The position numbers and the translations under genes were made by a program. The notes under the pieces are model-generated. The model did no database searches and was not told where the DNA came from. It saw nothing but the letters and a program-made list of their open reading frames with translations. Of a stretch of 53,368 nt of DNA, positions 31,358 through 41,249 are shown in pieces (position 1 is the stretch's first letter; each line of letters opens with the position of its first letter). Source of the DNA: a virus; IMG/VR virus record IMGVR_UViG_3300030388_000656, positions 1-53,368 of that record; one strand, written 5' to 3'.

Positions 31358-31920
31358 TGAGATCTCCGAATTGCTTTATTGTAACTCCTAAAGATAATAG
31401 GAGATATGATAATAAGAAAGAGATTGGTGGAATGGAATTTATCACCAGCGTTTCTGAAGAAGATCATACTGTATCAAATCGTTTTGCAACCGTTATAGAG
31501 TTGCCTATAAACTATGAAGGCCCTATCTCAAAGGGAGACACTTTATTAGTTCATCACAATGTTTTCAAGTTTTATAATGATGTGAAAGGTCGCAGACAAA
31601 GTGGCCGAAGTTTCTTAAAAGAAAATTTATTTTTAGTTGACAACGATCAATTCTTTATGTACCATAATGGTGATAAGTGGATGGCTTGGGGAAAATATTG
31701 TTTTATAAAGCCTGTTGATGTAAAAGAATCCTATATATTTAAAGGGTGTAGTGAAGAACCTTTATATGGTATTGTTAAATACATTAATCAAGAGCTCTTA
31801 AATTTAGGAGTAAACGAGGGTGATTCAATTTCTTTTCAGCCTGATAGCGAATACGAATTTAATGTTGAGGGAGAGAAACTATATAGAATGTTTACAGACA
31901 ACATAACAATGCTTGTATGA
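31357..31920 (+). CDS. GroES-like fold candidate (187 aa)
   Basis: 187 aa, all-beta. FATVIELPINYEGPISKGDT then LLVHHNVFKF, a basic loop KGRRQSGRSF, NLFLVDNDQFFMYHNGDKW and MAWGKYCFIKPV. The second half has VNEGDSISFQPDSEYEFNV. The pattern of strand, kGDtvlvhH, flexible loop, then ...w..wGkycfikP resembles phage GroES-like/gp31-type barrels. It may be a second, virion-specific cap for the GroEL encoded at 15122. This is fold recognition by eye and alternatives are open. Confidence 0.45.
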   Translation: MRSPNCFIVTPKDNRRYDNKKEIGGMEFITSVSEEDHTVSNRFATVIELPINYEGPISKGDTLLVHHNVFKFYNDVKGRRQSGRSFLKENLFLVDNDQFFMYHNGDKWMAWGKYCFIKPVDVKESYIFKGCSEEPLYGIVKYINQELLNLGVNEGDSISFQPDSEYEFNVEGEKLYRMFTDNITMLV

Positions 31921-32489
31921 TATATGTAATAGATAATTTTGTAGATCAAGACCTATTTGATATCGGTAAAGAATATTTAGACAAAGGAGAGTGGATTGAT
32001 CAAAAGGCAGGTGATAAGAGTTTTTATGTTCAAAGCTCTCCAGAGTCGTTTAATGATTATGTTTTAGACAAGCTATCGATAAAAGAGGGTAAACCATTAC
32101 AAAATATATTAAGCTTCTTTAGAATGTCTAATAACGAATTAGACACAAGTTGGAGAATTCATGCTGATTCTAAAATTAATGGAGAGAAACCTGATAGAGC
32201 TATTGTATTATGTATGTCTCCAAGAGAATTAGAAGAACTACATGGAACAGCTTTCTGGGAACATGATGTATATGGTAGTACAATACCAAAAGATTTTACA
32301 GACGAACAGTTTGACAAGATGATAACTGAAGACTCTGAGCAAATAGAAAAATGGAGATTAGCTTCTGTGGTAGGTTATGAGCAGAACCGATTAATTTCTT
32401 ATCCTTCAGATTACTTTCATAGTAAATATCCAAACAAGTCTTGGAAAGAAGGTAGAGCAATTTTCGTAATGTTTTATAAATACATATAA
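31917..32489 (+). CDS. 2OG-Fe(II) oxygenase (downstream of the fibre genes)
   Basis: 190 aa. Iron ligands His82 and Asp84 (WRIHADSKI) and His168 (DYFHSKYP); 2OG-binding Arg180 (EGRAIFVMFYKY). DRAIVLCMSP, GTAFWEHDVYG and NRLISYPSDYF are typical core strands of phage oxygenases of the prolyl-hydroxylase-like class. It is not closely similar to the first oxygenase at 21318, so the two probably have different substrates. The start overlaps the upstream stop (ATGA). The position between the fibre and packaging genes points to a structural-protein substrate. Confidence 0.82.
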   Translation: MIYVIDNFVDQDLFDIGKEYLDKGEWIDQKAGDKSFYVQSSPESFNDYVLDKLSIKEGKPLQNILSFFRMSNNELDTSWRIHADSKINGEKPDRAIVLCMSPRELEELHGTAFWEHDVYGSTIPKDFTDEQFDKMITEDSEQIEKWRLASVVGYEQNRLISYPSDYFHSKYPNKSWKEGRAIFVMFYKYI

Positions 32490-32767
32490 TGGATATAAAG
32501 GAACTTAAGTTAAGTATAATTGAAGCAGGAGAAAAAGCTGTTAAACAATTAATTAGAGTAGCTAAAGAAGATATTATTAAATACGAAGCAGAAGATCCTT
32601 TAGCAGCTGATAGATTAAAAAACGCAGCAGCTACTAAAAAATTATGCATCATGGATGCTTTTGAAATATTAAAAAGAATAGAAGAAGAGAGAGCTCTTCT
32701 TAACGGAACTGTAACTGAAAAGAAAAACAATACACCAAGAGGATTTGCTGAATCAAGATCAAAATAA
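32489..32767 (+). CDS. small terminase subunit candidate
   Basis: 92 aa, helical: MDIKELKLSIIEAGEKAVKQ, LIRVAKEDIIKYEAEDPLAA, DRLKNAAATKKLCIMDAFEI, then a basic tail. It directly precedes and overlaps the large terminase by 23 bases, the usual place of TerS, and its size and helical charged character fit. No clear HTH is visible, so the call rests mostly on position. Confidence 0.5.
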   Translation: MDIKELKLSIIEAGEKAVKQLIRVAKEDIIKYEAEDPLAADRLKNAAATKKLCIMDAFEILKRIEEERALLNGTVTEKKNNTPRGFAESRSK

Positions 32768-34991
32768 ATTATATAAAGTTTTAACAAACTACATTCCTAA
32801 ATCTGTTTTAGTAAATAAAAACAGGGCAAGAACTTGGCTCTATGGTTATAACGAAAAGTATAATTTAGTTATTATATCTAAAACTGGACAGGTAGGTAAT
32901 GTTATAGATATCAATGGGTTACAGATAGGATTACCTCCAGCACCTAAGGAAGTATATAGTCGCTCTTCAAAAAAAGAAGAACAATACTGGGAGACAGTTC
33001 CTTTAGTTCGAGATCTAAGTAGAATTAAATCTATATTTCAGTGGCACGATACTCCAGATGAGTTTAAGTCTCAATGGGTAGACTTCATAGAAGAAGAATT
33101 TAATAGAAGAGAAGAAGGTCATTGGTTTATGAATAATGGAAATCCTGTTTATATAACAGGAACTCATTATATGTATTTACAATGGACTAAGATTGATATA
33201 GGTAATCCAGATTTTAGAGAAGCAAATAGAATATTTTATATTTTCTGGGAAGCATGCAAAGCTGACAAGAGAAGTTTTGGAATGTGTTACTTAAAAATTA
33301 GACGTTCTGGATTTTCTTTTATGAGTTCATGTGAAGGAGTAAACAAAGCAACTATTACTAAAGATGCTCGTATTGGAATATTATCTAAAACAGGTAGTGA
33401 TGCCAAAAAAATGTTTACTGATAAAGTTGTTCCTATCTCAAATAACTATCCATTCTTTTTTAAACCCATACAAGATGGTATGGATAAACCAAAAACAGAA
33501 TTAGCATATAGAGTTCCTGCATCTAAGATTACTAAAAAGAATATGCACACTTTAGCTGATGAAGAGTTAGAGGGATTAGATACAACTATTGACTGGAAAA
33601 ATACAGGAGACAATAGTTATGATGGTGAGAAATTACAATTACTACTTCATGATGAAAGTGGTAAATGGGAAAAGCCTGATAATATATTAAACAACTGGAG
33701 GGTTACAAAAACATGTCTCAGGTTAGGTAGTAGAATTATAGGTAAGTGTATGATGGGATCTACTTCTAATGCCTTAGATAAAGGTGGTAGAAACTTTAAA
33801 GCATTATATGAAGATTCTTTTCCAACCAAACGAAATGCAAATGGTCAAACCAAAAGTGGATTGTATTGTTTATTTGTTCCTATGGAATGGAACTTTGAGG
33901 GATATATAGATCGCTATGGAATGCCAATACTTACTACTCCTGCAAAACCTGTTATAGGAATTGATGGAGAGGTAATAACTTTAGGGGCTATAGATTACTG
34001 GACAAATGAAGTAGAGTCTTTGTCTCAAGATCCAGATGCATTAAATGAATTTTATAGACAGTTTCCAAGAACAGAGTCTCATGCTTTTAGAGATGAGAGT
34101 AAACAATCTTTATTTAATCTTACAAAGATTTATCAGCAAATAGATTATAACGATTCTTTAATAATGCCTCATCACATAACAAGAGGTTCTTTTAGCTGGA
34201 AGAATGGAATAAAAGATACTGAAGTTATTTGGAGTCCAAACAAAGATGGTAGATTTATTGTAAGCTGGACACCTCCACCACACTTGCAAAACAAACAGTT
34301 TGAGGAAAGAGGAATGAAGAAACCAGGGAATGAATCTATTGGTTCATTTGGTTGTGATTCATATGACATATCAGGAGTGGTTGTTGGTAAAGGATCTAAT
34401 GGATCTTTACATGGTCTTACTAAATTCAATATGTCTGAAGCTCCAAGTAATCATTTTTTCTTAGAGTATATAGCCAGACCTCAGACAGCAGAAATATTTT
34501 TTGAGGAAGTATTAATGGCTTGTATATTTTATGGTATGCCTATATTATGTGAGAACAATAAACCTCGTTTATTATATCATTTTAAGAACAGAGGATACAG
34601 AGGATATTCATTAAATAGGCCAGACAAAACATACACTAAACTTTCTAAAACAGAAAGAGAATTAGGTGGTATACCAAACAGTTCAGAAGATGTAAAACAA
34701 TCGCATGCTTCAGCTATAGAATCGTATATTGAAAAATATGTTGGTGTTGATTTTAATGGAGATAATCGTGATCCAGGAGACATGGGAGACATGTATTTTG
34801 GAAGGACATTAGAAGACTGGGCAAAATTTGATATTAGTAATAGAACAAAGTTTGATGCAGCGATTAGTTCAGGGTTAGCTATCATGGCTAACCAGAAACA
34901 CTTATACACACCATCTAAACAAAAATCAAAAATAAGTATTAACTTTGCAAGATATAATAACAAGAATACACTAAGTAAAATAATTACATGA
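32745..34991 (+). CDS. terL: large terminase subunit
   Basis: 748 aa. ATPase: an atypical Walker A around residue 183 (LKIRRSGFSFMSS), Walker B LLLHDESGKW at about 301-308, and coupling motif MGSTSNA at about 338. The C-terminal RNase H-like nuclease has an Asp in GCDSYD (about 536) and a Glu in MPILCENNK. It also has HWFMNNGNPVYITGTHYMYL near the N-terminus, seen in TerL of Cellulophaga/crAss-like phages. It pumps DNA into the prohead and cuts concatemers. The stop overlaps the portal start (ATGA). Confidence 0.9.
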   Translation: MLNQDQNKLYKVLTNYIPKSVLVNKNRARTWLYGYNEKYNLVIISKTGQVGNVIDINGLQIGLPPAPKEVYSRSSKKEEQYWETVPLVRDLSRIKSIFQWHDTPDEFKSQWVDFIEEEFNRREEGHWFMNNGNPVYITGTHYMYLQWTKIDIGNPDFREANRIFYIFWEACKADKRSFGMCYLKIRRSGFSFMSSCEGVNKATITKDARIGILSKTGSDAKKMFTDKVVPISNNYPFFFKPIQDGMDKPKTELAYRVPASKITKKNMHTLADEELEGLDTTIDWKNTGDNSYDGEKLQLLLHDESGKWEKPDNILNNWRVTKTCLRLGSRIIGKCMMGSTSNALDKGGRNFKALYEDSFPTKRNANGQTKSGLYCLFVPMEWNFEGYIDRYGMPILTTPAKPVIGIDGEVITLGAIDYWTNEVESLSQDPDALNEFYRQFPRTESHAFRDESKQSLFNLTKIYQQIDYNDSLIMPHHITRGSFSWKNGIKDTEVIWSPNKDGRFIVSWTPPPHLQNKQFEERGMKKPGNESIGSFGCDSYDISGVVVGKGSNGSLHGLTKFNMSEAPSNHFFLEYIARPQTAEIFFEEVLMACIFYGMPILCENNKPRLLYHFKNRGYRGYSLNRPDKTYTKLSKTERELGGIPNSSEDVKQSHASAIESYIEKYVGVDFNGDNRDPGDMGDMYFGRTLEDWAKFDISNRTKFDAAISSGLAIMANQKHLYTPSKQKSKISINFARYNNKNTLSKIIT

Positions 34992-37417
34992 AAGCAGTCA
35001 CAATAGATATACAATCTGCTGCGTTCCCTGATCAGTTCGTATCCGATAAACAAAAAGCTTCTAAGGAGTTCGGATTACAAGTCGGTCAAGCTATACAATA
35101 TGAATGGTTTAGAAAGGATGGCATGAATTGTAGATTTTATTCTCAATGGGCCGATTTCAATAGACTAAGATTATATGCGAGGGGAGAGCAGTCAGTAGGA
35201 AAGTACAAAAACGAATTAGCAGTAGATGGAGATTTGTCTTATCTAAATTTAGACTGGACTCCTGTTCCTATTATCCCAAAATTTGTGGACATAGTAGTCA
35301 ACGGAATGTCAGATAGATTGTTTAAAGTTAATTGTGTATCTCAAGATGCAATGTCTGCTGAGAAGCGAAATGATTTCCAGAAGATGGTGGAGGTTAATGT
35401 AGCTGCTCAAGATTTATTTCACCAGGTAGAAAAAGATTTTAACATGGAGGTGTTTCAGGTTGATCCTAAAACTTTACCTCAGAGTGATGCAGAGATGGAA
35501 TTATATATGCAGCTTAACTATAAGCCAGCTATAGAAATTGCAAACGAAATTGCTATCAATACTATGTTCGAGGAAAGTCATTATGTAGATACTCGTAAAA
35601 GAGTTGATATGGACTTAACTACACTGGGTATTGGTATAAGTAAACATTCATTTTTACCAGGAGCAGGGGTTCAAGTAGATTACGTTGATCCTGCGAATGT
35701 AGTTTATAGTTATACAGAAGATCCATACTTTAAGGATTGCTTTTATTGGGGCGAGATTAAAACAGTTCCAATTTCAGAAGTAATAAAAATAGATCCAGAA
35801 TTGACAGAAGAAGATATGGAAGAGATATCCAAGTATAGTCAATCTTGGTATGACCATTACAATGTAGCATATGAGAACAGCATGTTCCATAGAGATACTT
35901 GTACTCTTTTATATTTTAATTACAAGTCTACTAATAGTTTTGTATACAAGAAAAAGAAAACTGCTGAAGGTACTTTTAAGACAGTAGAAAAAGACGATGA
36001 GTTTAATCCACCACAAGAGATGATGGAGGAACAAGGCTTTGAAAGAATAGAAAAACGAATTGATGTTTGGTATGAGGGTGTAATGGTAATGGGTAGTAAT
36101 TTACTTATTCAATGGCAGATGATGGAGAATATGGTTAGACCTAATTCAGCAAGTCAAAATGCTATGCCTAATTATGTAGCCTGTGCTCCAAGAATGTATA
36201 AAGGTTCATTAGATTCTTTAGTTAAAAGAATGATTCCTTTTGCTGATTTAATTCAGATAACACATTTAAAAATACAACAAGTAGTTTCTAAGGTAGTTCC
36301 AGATGGAGTCTTTATAGATGCCGATGGATTAAGTGAAGTAGATTTAGGAACAGGAAATGCTTATGATCCATCAGATGCTTTACGACTTTACTTCCAGACA
36401 GGTAGTGTAGTTGGTAGAAGCTATACTCAAGATGGAGATTTTAATAATGCTAAAGTTCCTATTACACAATTAAATTCTAATAGTGGTCAAGGTAAAATGC
36501 AAATGCTTATTGGTAACTATAATCATTATTTAAATATGATTAGACAAGTTACTGGACTTAACGAAGCAAGAGATGCATCAATGCCAGATCCTAATTCATT
36601 AGTTGGTGTACAGAAACTTGCAGCATTAAATTCTAATGTAGCAACCAGACATATTTTAAACTCAAGTCTTTATATAACTAAGACTTTAGCAGAATGTTTA
36701 TCTATAAGAACAGCTGATGTATTAGAGTACGCAGACTTTAAAGATGAGTTTGCTATGCAGATTGGTAAATATAACTTAGGTATAATAGAGGATATAAGAA
36801 ATTTATACATATATGATTTTGGAATCTTTATTGAAATGTCACCTGATGAAGAAGAGAAAGCTCAGCTTGAGCAGAACATTCAGATGGCTTTACAAAAAGG
36901 TGGTATTGACCTGGAGGATGCTATTGACATCAGAACTATTAACAATCTTAAGATGGCTAATCAACTCTTAAAAGTTAAGAGAAAACAAAAAGCTACAGAA
37001 GAACAACAACAAAAAATGCAAGCTCAAGCTATGCAAGGAGAACAACAACAACAACTCCAGGCAGCAGCAGCACAAGCTAAGATGCAACAAACTCAAGCTG
37101 AAATACAAGCTAAGATTCAAGTCAAACAAGCAGAAATTGCTTTTGAAATTGAGAAGCAAACTAATGAAGCTGAATTAAAACGTAGGCTTATGGATGTTGA
37201 GTTTAATTATCAAATGCAGTTAAAAGGAATGGCAGAATCTCAAATTGATCAAAGAGAGAATCAAAGAGAGGAAGCTAAATCAAGTCGTATAAGTCAAGCA
37301 AATACACAACAATCTAAAATGATAACACAAAGGAAAACAGGTGGACAGCCTATAAACTTTGAGTCTAATGAAGATAGTTTGGATGGGTTTGATCTATCTG
37401 AGTTTAATCCAAGATAG
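34988..37417 (+). CDS. portal protein
   Basis: 809 aa. The order after TerL, the size and features such as YLNLDWTPVPIIPKFVDIVV, the long helical C-terminal part and PNYVACAPRMYKGSLDSLVK support a crAss-like-type portal that forms the dodecameric DNA channel at the head vertex. Residues about 655-760 are an extreme Gln/Ala/Lys coiled coil (EEQQQKMQAQAMQGEQQQQL), likely the portal barrel or a flexible extension. The last residues are acidic (EDSLDGFDLSEFNPR). Confidence 0.85.
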   Translation: MKAVTIDIQSAAFPDQFVSDKQKASKEFGLQVGQAIQYEWFRKDGMNCRFYSQWADFNRLRLYARGEQSVGKYKNELAVDGDLSYLNLDWTPVPIIPKFVDIVVNGMSDRLFKVNCVSQDAMSAEKRNDFQKMVEVNVAAQDLFHQVEKDFNMEVFQVDPKTLPQSDAEMELYMQLNYKPAIEIANEIAINTMFEESHYVDTRKRVDMDLTTLGIGISKHSFLPGAGVQVDYVDPANVVYSYTEDPYFKDCFYWGEIKTVPISEVIKIDPELTEEDMEEISKYSQSWYDHYNVAYENSMFHRDTCTLLYFNYKSTNSFVYKKKKTAEGTFKTVEKDDEFNPPQEMMEEQGFERIEKRIDVWYEGVMVMGSNLLIQWQMMENMVRPNSASQNAMPNYVACAPRMYKGSLDSLVKRMIPFADLIQITHLKIQQVVSKVVPDGVFIDADGLSEVDLGTGNAYDPSDALRLYFQTGSVVGRSYTQDGDFNNAKVPITQLNSNSGQGKMQMLIGNYNHYLNMIRQVTGLNEARDASMPDPNSLVGVQKLAALNSNVATRHILNSSLYITKTLAECLSIRTADVLEYADFKDEFAMQIGKYNLGIIEDIRNLYIYDFGIFIEMSPDEEEKAQLEQNIQMALQKGGIDLEDAIDIRTINNLKMANQLLKVKRKQKATEEQQQKMQAQAMQGEQQQQLQAAAAQAKMQQTQAEIQAKIQVKQAEIAFEIEKQTNEAELKRRLMDVEFNYQMQLKGMAESQIDQRENQREEAKSSRISQANTQQSKMITQRKTGGQPINFESNEDSLDGFDLSEFNPR

Positions 37418-37445
37418 TGGCTTAAGAATTAAATTAAATTAGTAT

Positions 37446-37453
37446 TAACTTTG
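37446..37453 (+). promoter_or_regulatory. promoter -7 box for scaffold-capsid genes
   Basis: TAACTTTG (fits TAnnTTTG), 15 nt before the ATG at 37469, in the gap after the portal gene. It would boost scaffold and capsid expression over portal and terminase. Confidence 0.55.
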
Positions 37454-37468
37454 TAAAAATTAAATCAA

Positions 37469-38605
37469 ATGGAAAATCAAAAAATCGTTGTAAAAGAAGT
37501 CACAGGACTTGAAGAGAAATCATCTCAAGAAATTGAGCAAGCTTTACTTGCAAAACATGAAGAGAAATTCTCAGTAAAAGATGAATCAACTACGTCAGAT
37601 GAACCTGTAGTAGTTAACGAAATAAAGGAAGAAGCTAAAGCTGAAACCCAAGAAGCTCCCTCATCTGAGTTAAAAGATGAAGACGTTCTTTCTTATATAA
37701 AGAGTAGATATGATAAAGATATCAATTCGGTAGATGAGTTATTTGAAACGAAAGAATCAAATGAAACTTTACCAGAAGATGTTGCAGCATATTTTAAGTA
37801 CAAAAAAGAAACTGGTCGTGGAATTGAAGACTTTGTAAAATTACAAAAAGACTTTGAGGATATGGACAGCGACCAAGTGTTGACTGCTTTCTATTCATCT
37901 ACCGAAGAAGGGTTAGATGCTATAGACATTCAAGATATTATTGAGGATAAGTTTTCTTATGATGAAGATTTAGATGATCCAAAGGATATTAAGAAAATTC
38001 AGTTAGCAAAAAAACGAGAACTTGTAAAAGCTAAAAAGTTTTTGAATGAACAAAAAGATAAATATAAAACTCCTCTTGAGTCAAGTGGGGGTGGATTATC
38101 TGATGAGGACAAACAAAAATATGATAGCTATAAAAGTTATATAGAGGAATCAAAAACCACTCAAGAAGCACAGCAAAGAAGGTATGATTATTTTCTCAAT
38201 AAAACCGATGAGGTTTTTAACGATGAATTCAAAGGTTTTGAGTTCAATGTCGGAGAGAGTACATTTACTTTTAAGCCTGGTGATAGAACTGAGCTAAAAA
38301 ACAGACAATCAGATGTAAATAATTTCGTGAACAAGTTCATGGATGAAAAAACAGGAATGATTAATGATGCGAAGGGATACCACAAAGCTATGTCGGTTGC
38401 AATGAACATAGACAAGTTTGCTGAATTTTTCTACAATCAAGGGGTGACTGCGACTGTAGATAATGTAAGTAAAAAATCTAAAAACATTAATATGAATGTG
38501 CGACAAGCACCTGGTATTAGAGCTAAGGATGGTCTACAAATTAAAGCAGTTGGCGATACGAGTAGTGGAAGAGGACTCAAAATTAGAAGTATAAAAAATA
38601 ATTAA
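37469..38605 (+). CDS. head scaffold-like protein
   Basis: 378 aa, highly charged and mostly acidic, helical and low in hydrophobics: EKSSQEIEQALLAKHEEKFS, then VLSYIKSRYDKDINSVDELF, a coiled coil at about 215-260, and a basic Gly-rich C-terminus GRGLKIRSIKNN. The position between portal and capsid and the composition match scaffolding proteins that shape the prohead and then leave. No protease domain is visible in it. Confidence 0.7.
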   Translation: MENQKIVVKEVTGLEEKSSQEIEQALLAKHEEKFSVKDESTTSDEPVVVNEIKEEAKAETQEAPSSELKDEDVLSYIKSRYDKDINSVDELFETKESNETLPEDVAAYFKYKKETGRGIEDFVKLQKDFEDMDSDQVLTAFYSSTEEGLDAIDIQDIIEDKFSYDEDLDDPKDIKKIQLAKKRELVKAKKFLNEQKDKYKTPLESSGGGLSDEDKQKYDSYKSYIEESKTTQEAQQRRYDYFLNKTDEVFNDEFKGFEFNVGESTFTFKPGDRTELKNRQSDVNNFVNKFMDEKTGMINDAKGYHKAMSVAMNIDKFAEFFYNQGVTATVDNVSKKSKNINMNVRQAPGIRAKDGLQIKAVGDTSSGRGLKIRSIKNN

Positions 38606-38624
38606 TAATTAAAAATTTAAAAAA

Positions 38625-40043
38625 ATGGCAGTACAAGGCTTACCAGGATTTGATCTACAACCCTCTTCGGAGAGAGTAGCACTTCCTTCAAATTACATTA
38701 CCAACTTCGATTTCTTAAATCAATATCTTCCAGATACATACGAGAAAGAATTTGAGCGTTATGGTAATAGAACAGTAGCATCATTCTTAAGAATGGTTGG
38801 TGCTGAGATGCCTACTAATTCAGATATGATCAAATGGGCTGAACAAGGTAGATTGCATACAAAATATGTAGATGTAACTTTAGCAGTAACAGGTGGTACT
38901 GTAGGTGTATTAACAGTTAATGATGTATTAAATCCAATAGGATCTAACATCGCTGTTAGAATTGGACAGACTATCTTTCTTTCTGACAATACTCCAGGAT
39001 CAGTTATCAGTAACAAAGCTGTTGTAACAGGTGTTACACAGAATACTATTACTGTAGCATTCTATGAGATCGCAGCAGTAGTTCCAGCAACTCCTTCAAA
39101 ATTAACTGTAATGATTTACGGTTCTGAATTTGCGAAAGGAACATCTGGAATGGTTGATTCATTAGAAGCAAACGATGTTTTCTTTGATAACAAACCAATC
39201 ATCATCAAGGATACTTACGAAGTAAGTGGTTCTGACATGGCACAAATTGGATGGGTTGAAATTCAAACTGAGAATGGTGGATCAGGGTACTTATGGTACA
39301 TGAAGTCTGAGCACGAAACTCGTTTACGTTTTGAAGATTATCTTGAAACAGCTATGATTGAAGCAGTACCAGCAGCTCCAGGTTCAGGTGCAGAAGCAGC
39401 TTTATCTACATCAGCAGCAGGTGCAGGAATAATCAATGCAGGTTCTGAAGGTGTATTCTATGTGGTAAACAATAGAGGAAATGTTTGGGGTGGTGGAAAT
39501 CCAGTTACTCTTGCAGGTTTCGATACTGTTATCCAAAGACTTGATAAGCAAGGTGCTATTGAAGAAAATGTAATTTTCGTTGATAGACAATTCTCTTTTG
39601 ATATAGATGATATGTTAGCAGCACAAAACTCTTACGGAGCAGGTGGTACTTCATATGGTTTATTTGATAACGATGAGGATATGGCTTTAAACTTAGGTTT
39701 CACAGGATTCCGTAGAGGTTATGATTTCTACAAGTCTGATTGGAAATACCTAAACGATGCTTCAATGAGAGGTGATATCGTTGGTGGAAAAGTTGGTGGG
39801 CTTTTAGTTCCTGCTGGTTCTACATCTGTTTATGATCAAGTAATGGGCAAGAATGCTAAGAGACCATTCTTACATGTTCGTTACAGAGCATCAGAAACTG
39901 AAGACAGACGTTACAAAACTTGGATTACTGGTTCTGCTGGTGGTGCAAGAACATCTTCTTTAGATGCAATGCAAGTGAATTTCTTAAGTGAAAGAGCTGT
40001 ATGTACTTTAGGTGCAAACAACTTCTTTATCTTCAAGGACTAA
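38625..40043 (+). CDS. major capsid protein
   Basis: 472 aa. Begins MAVQGLPGFDLQPSSERVAL, with FLNQYLPDTYEKEFERYGNR and a central GSEFAKGTSGMVDSLEA. The C-terminal part has YKTWITGSAGGARTSSLDAM and VNFLSERAVCTLGANNFFIF. Position, length and the absence of unusual domains fit an HK97-fold capsid protein of the Cellulophaga/crAss-like group. A strong terminator follows directly, as expected for a very highly expressed gene. The phage GroEL/ES may be needed to fold it. Confidence 0.85.
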   Translation: MAVQGLPGFDLQPSSERVALPSNYITNFDFLNQYLPDTYEKEFERYGNRTVASFLRMVGAEMPTNSDMIKWAEQGRLHTKYVDVTLAVTGGTVGVLTVNDVLNPIGSNIAVRIGQTIFLSDNTPGSVISNKAVVTGVTQNTITVAFYEIAAVVPATPSKLTVMIYGSEFAKGTSGMVDSLEANDVFFDNKPIIIKDTYEVSGSDMAQIGWVEIQTENGGSGYLWYMKSEHETRLRFEDYLETAMIEAVPAAPGSGAEAALSTSAAGAGIINAGSEGVFYVVNNRGNVWGGGNPVTLAGFDTVIQRLDKQGAIEENVIFVDRQFSFDIDDMLAAQNSYGAGGTSYGLFDNDEDMALNLGFTGFRRGYDFYKSDWKYLNDASMRGDIVGGKVGGLLVPAGSTSVYDQVMGKNAKRPFLHVRYRASETEDRRYKTWITGSAGGARTSSLDAMQVNFLSERAVCTLGANNFFIFKD

Positions 40044-40054
40044 TTAGTTAATTG

Positions 40055-40088
40055 AAGGGGAGGCTTAAACTCCTCCCCTTTTTTTTTT
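40055..40088 (+). terminator. strong terminator after the capsid gene
   Basis: AAGGGGAGG (40055-40063) pairs with CCTCCCCTT (40072-40080), 8-base loop, followed by T to 40088. It begins 11 bases past the capsid stop codon. Confidence 0.9.
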
Positions 40089-40111
40089 AAATCAAATTAA
40101 ATTATAATAAA

Positions 40112-40855
40112 ATGAAAAAAAGTAAAACAATCGTAGCTAAAAACTACAAGTTAATGTCAAACGCTACACCTTTAGCGTACATGTTATCCTCTCACCATTC
40201 TAAGAGATCTAATCTTTTATACTTCGATGAAGAGTCAGGAACTAACCGAGCACTATGTTATGCTCGAAATCAAAAATCTCCTTTTCAAGATGCTCATGAT
40301 GGCAATGCCATTTTAGAGCCTATTGTTTTTGAAGATGGATTTTTACATGTAATAAAACAAAATCAAGTTCTTCAAGAATTTCTATCTTACCATCCTGGTA
40401 ACGGATCTATTTTTGAGGAAGTTAACACAGCAAGAGATGCTCAAGAAGAATTGGATGTTGAAACCATTATCTTAGAAGCTCAAATACAAGCTCGTGATTT
40501 ATCTATAGAAAAACTTGCAACTGTAGGAAGAGTTCTTATGGGTGCTGCTGTAGATACTATGAGTACAGCTGAATTAAAAAGAGATGTATTAGTATTCTCA
40601 AGAAACAATCCTATGGAGTTTATGGAAATTTTAGAAGATCCTACATTACAAATTCAAGATGATGTAGTTCGATTATTTCAAGGAGGATTTTTAACTTTAA
40701 GGAATCAATCAAAAGACGTTTACTTCAACACTAAAACTAACAAGAAAAAAATGATATCAGTTCCTTTTGGTGAAGAGCCAGAATACATGGTAGCAAGTTA
40801 TTTTAAAACTGATGAAGGAGTAGAGGTTTACAAGCTTTTAAAGAAACTTATTTAA
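40112..40855 (+). CDS. head-module protein (247 aa)
   Basis: 247 aa. ATPLAYMLSSHHSKRSNLLY, FDEESGTNRALCYARNQKSP and FEDGFLHVIKQNQVLQEFLS head a helical C-terminal half. The layout is common immediately after the capsid gene in Bacteroidota podoviruses, where the protein is virion-associated with unclear role. It lies between two terminators with no clear promoter box of its own, so it must rely on read-through or an unrecognised promoter in the 68-base gap. Confidence 0.65.
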   Translation: MKKSKTIVAKNYKLMSNATPLAYMLSSHHSKRSNLLYFDEESGTNRALCYARNQKSPFQDAHDGNAILEPIVFEDGFLHVIKQNQVLQEFLSYHPGNGSIFEEVNTARDAQEELDVETIILEAQIQARDLSIEKLATVGRVLMGAAVDTMSTAELKRDVLVFSRNNPMEFMEILEDPTLQIQDDVVRLFQGGFLTLRNQSKDVYFNTKTNKKKMISVPFGEEPEYMVASYFKTDEGVEVYKLLKKLI

Positions 40856-40878
40856 TTAAGACTTTATGAAATTAAGAG

Positions 40879-40905
40879 CACCCTAATAAGGGTGTTTTTT
40901 TTTAT
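40879..40905 (+). terminator. terminator after the 247-aa head protein gene
   Basis: CACCCT (40879-40884), loop AATA, AGGGTG (40889-40894), then a run of T. It is followed within a few bases by a TATCTTTG promoter box. Confidence 0.88.
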
Positions 40906-40906
40906 C

Positions 40907-40914
40907 TATCTTTG
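40907..40914 (+). promoter_or_regulatory. promoter -7 box for the 92-aa protein gene
   Basis: TATCTTTG, 33 nt before the ATG at 40948. Placed directly after a terminator, so the next gene is an independent transcription unit. Confidence 0.65.
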
Positions 40915-40947
40915 TGTATTATTAATCCATTAAAACCTTTTTATAAA

Positions 40948-41226
40948 ATGGCAAAATTTCTAAAAATTACGAATGCTCCTATCACTGGTCAATTGATCAG
41001 TCTTGATGGAGTTAAAGCAGTAGGTACAGCCTCTGCTACAGCAGCAGTAGTAACAATCGACTATGTTGATGGAACTACTACAACAATCACAACAGCAGCT
41101 CAGGTTGGGCATGATGTTTACAATGCAATTGTAAACTCACAGGAAACAGCTTTAGCTACTTCTTGGCAGAATCCTTATTATGAGTTGAATCTACCAAGAG
41201 CAGTGACAAGTATTTTGAATGCATAA
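40948..41226 (+). CDS. small head-module beta protein (92 aa)
   Basis: The start is taken at the ATG at 40948; a frame from 40912 would begin inside the promoter. 92 aa: MAKFLKITNAPITGQLISLD, AAVVTIDYVDGTTTTITTAA, then PYYELNLPRAVTSILNA. Beta-rich and uncharged, it could be a capsid decoration or head-completion protein. As a single gene with its own promoter and a very strong terminator it is probably made in large amounts. Confidence 0.7.
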   Translation: MAKFLKITNAPITGQLISLDGVKAVGTASATAAVVTIDYVDGTTTTITTAAQVGHDVYNAIVNSQETALATSWQNPYYELNLPRAVTSILNA

Positions 41227-41249
41227 TAGCTGTATTTTTTGATTTAAAG

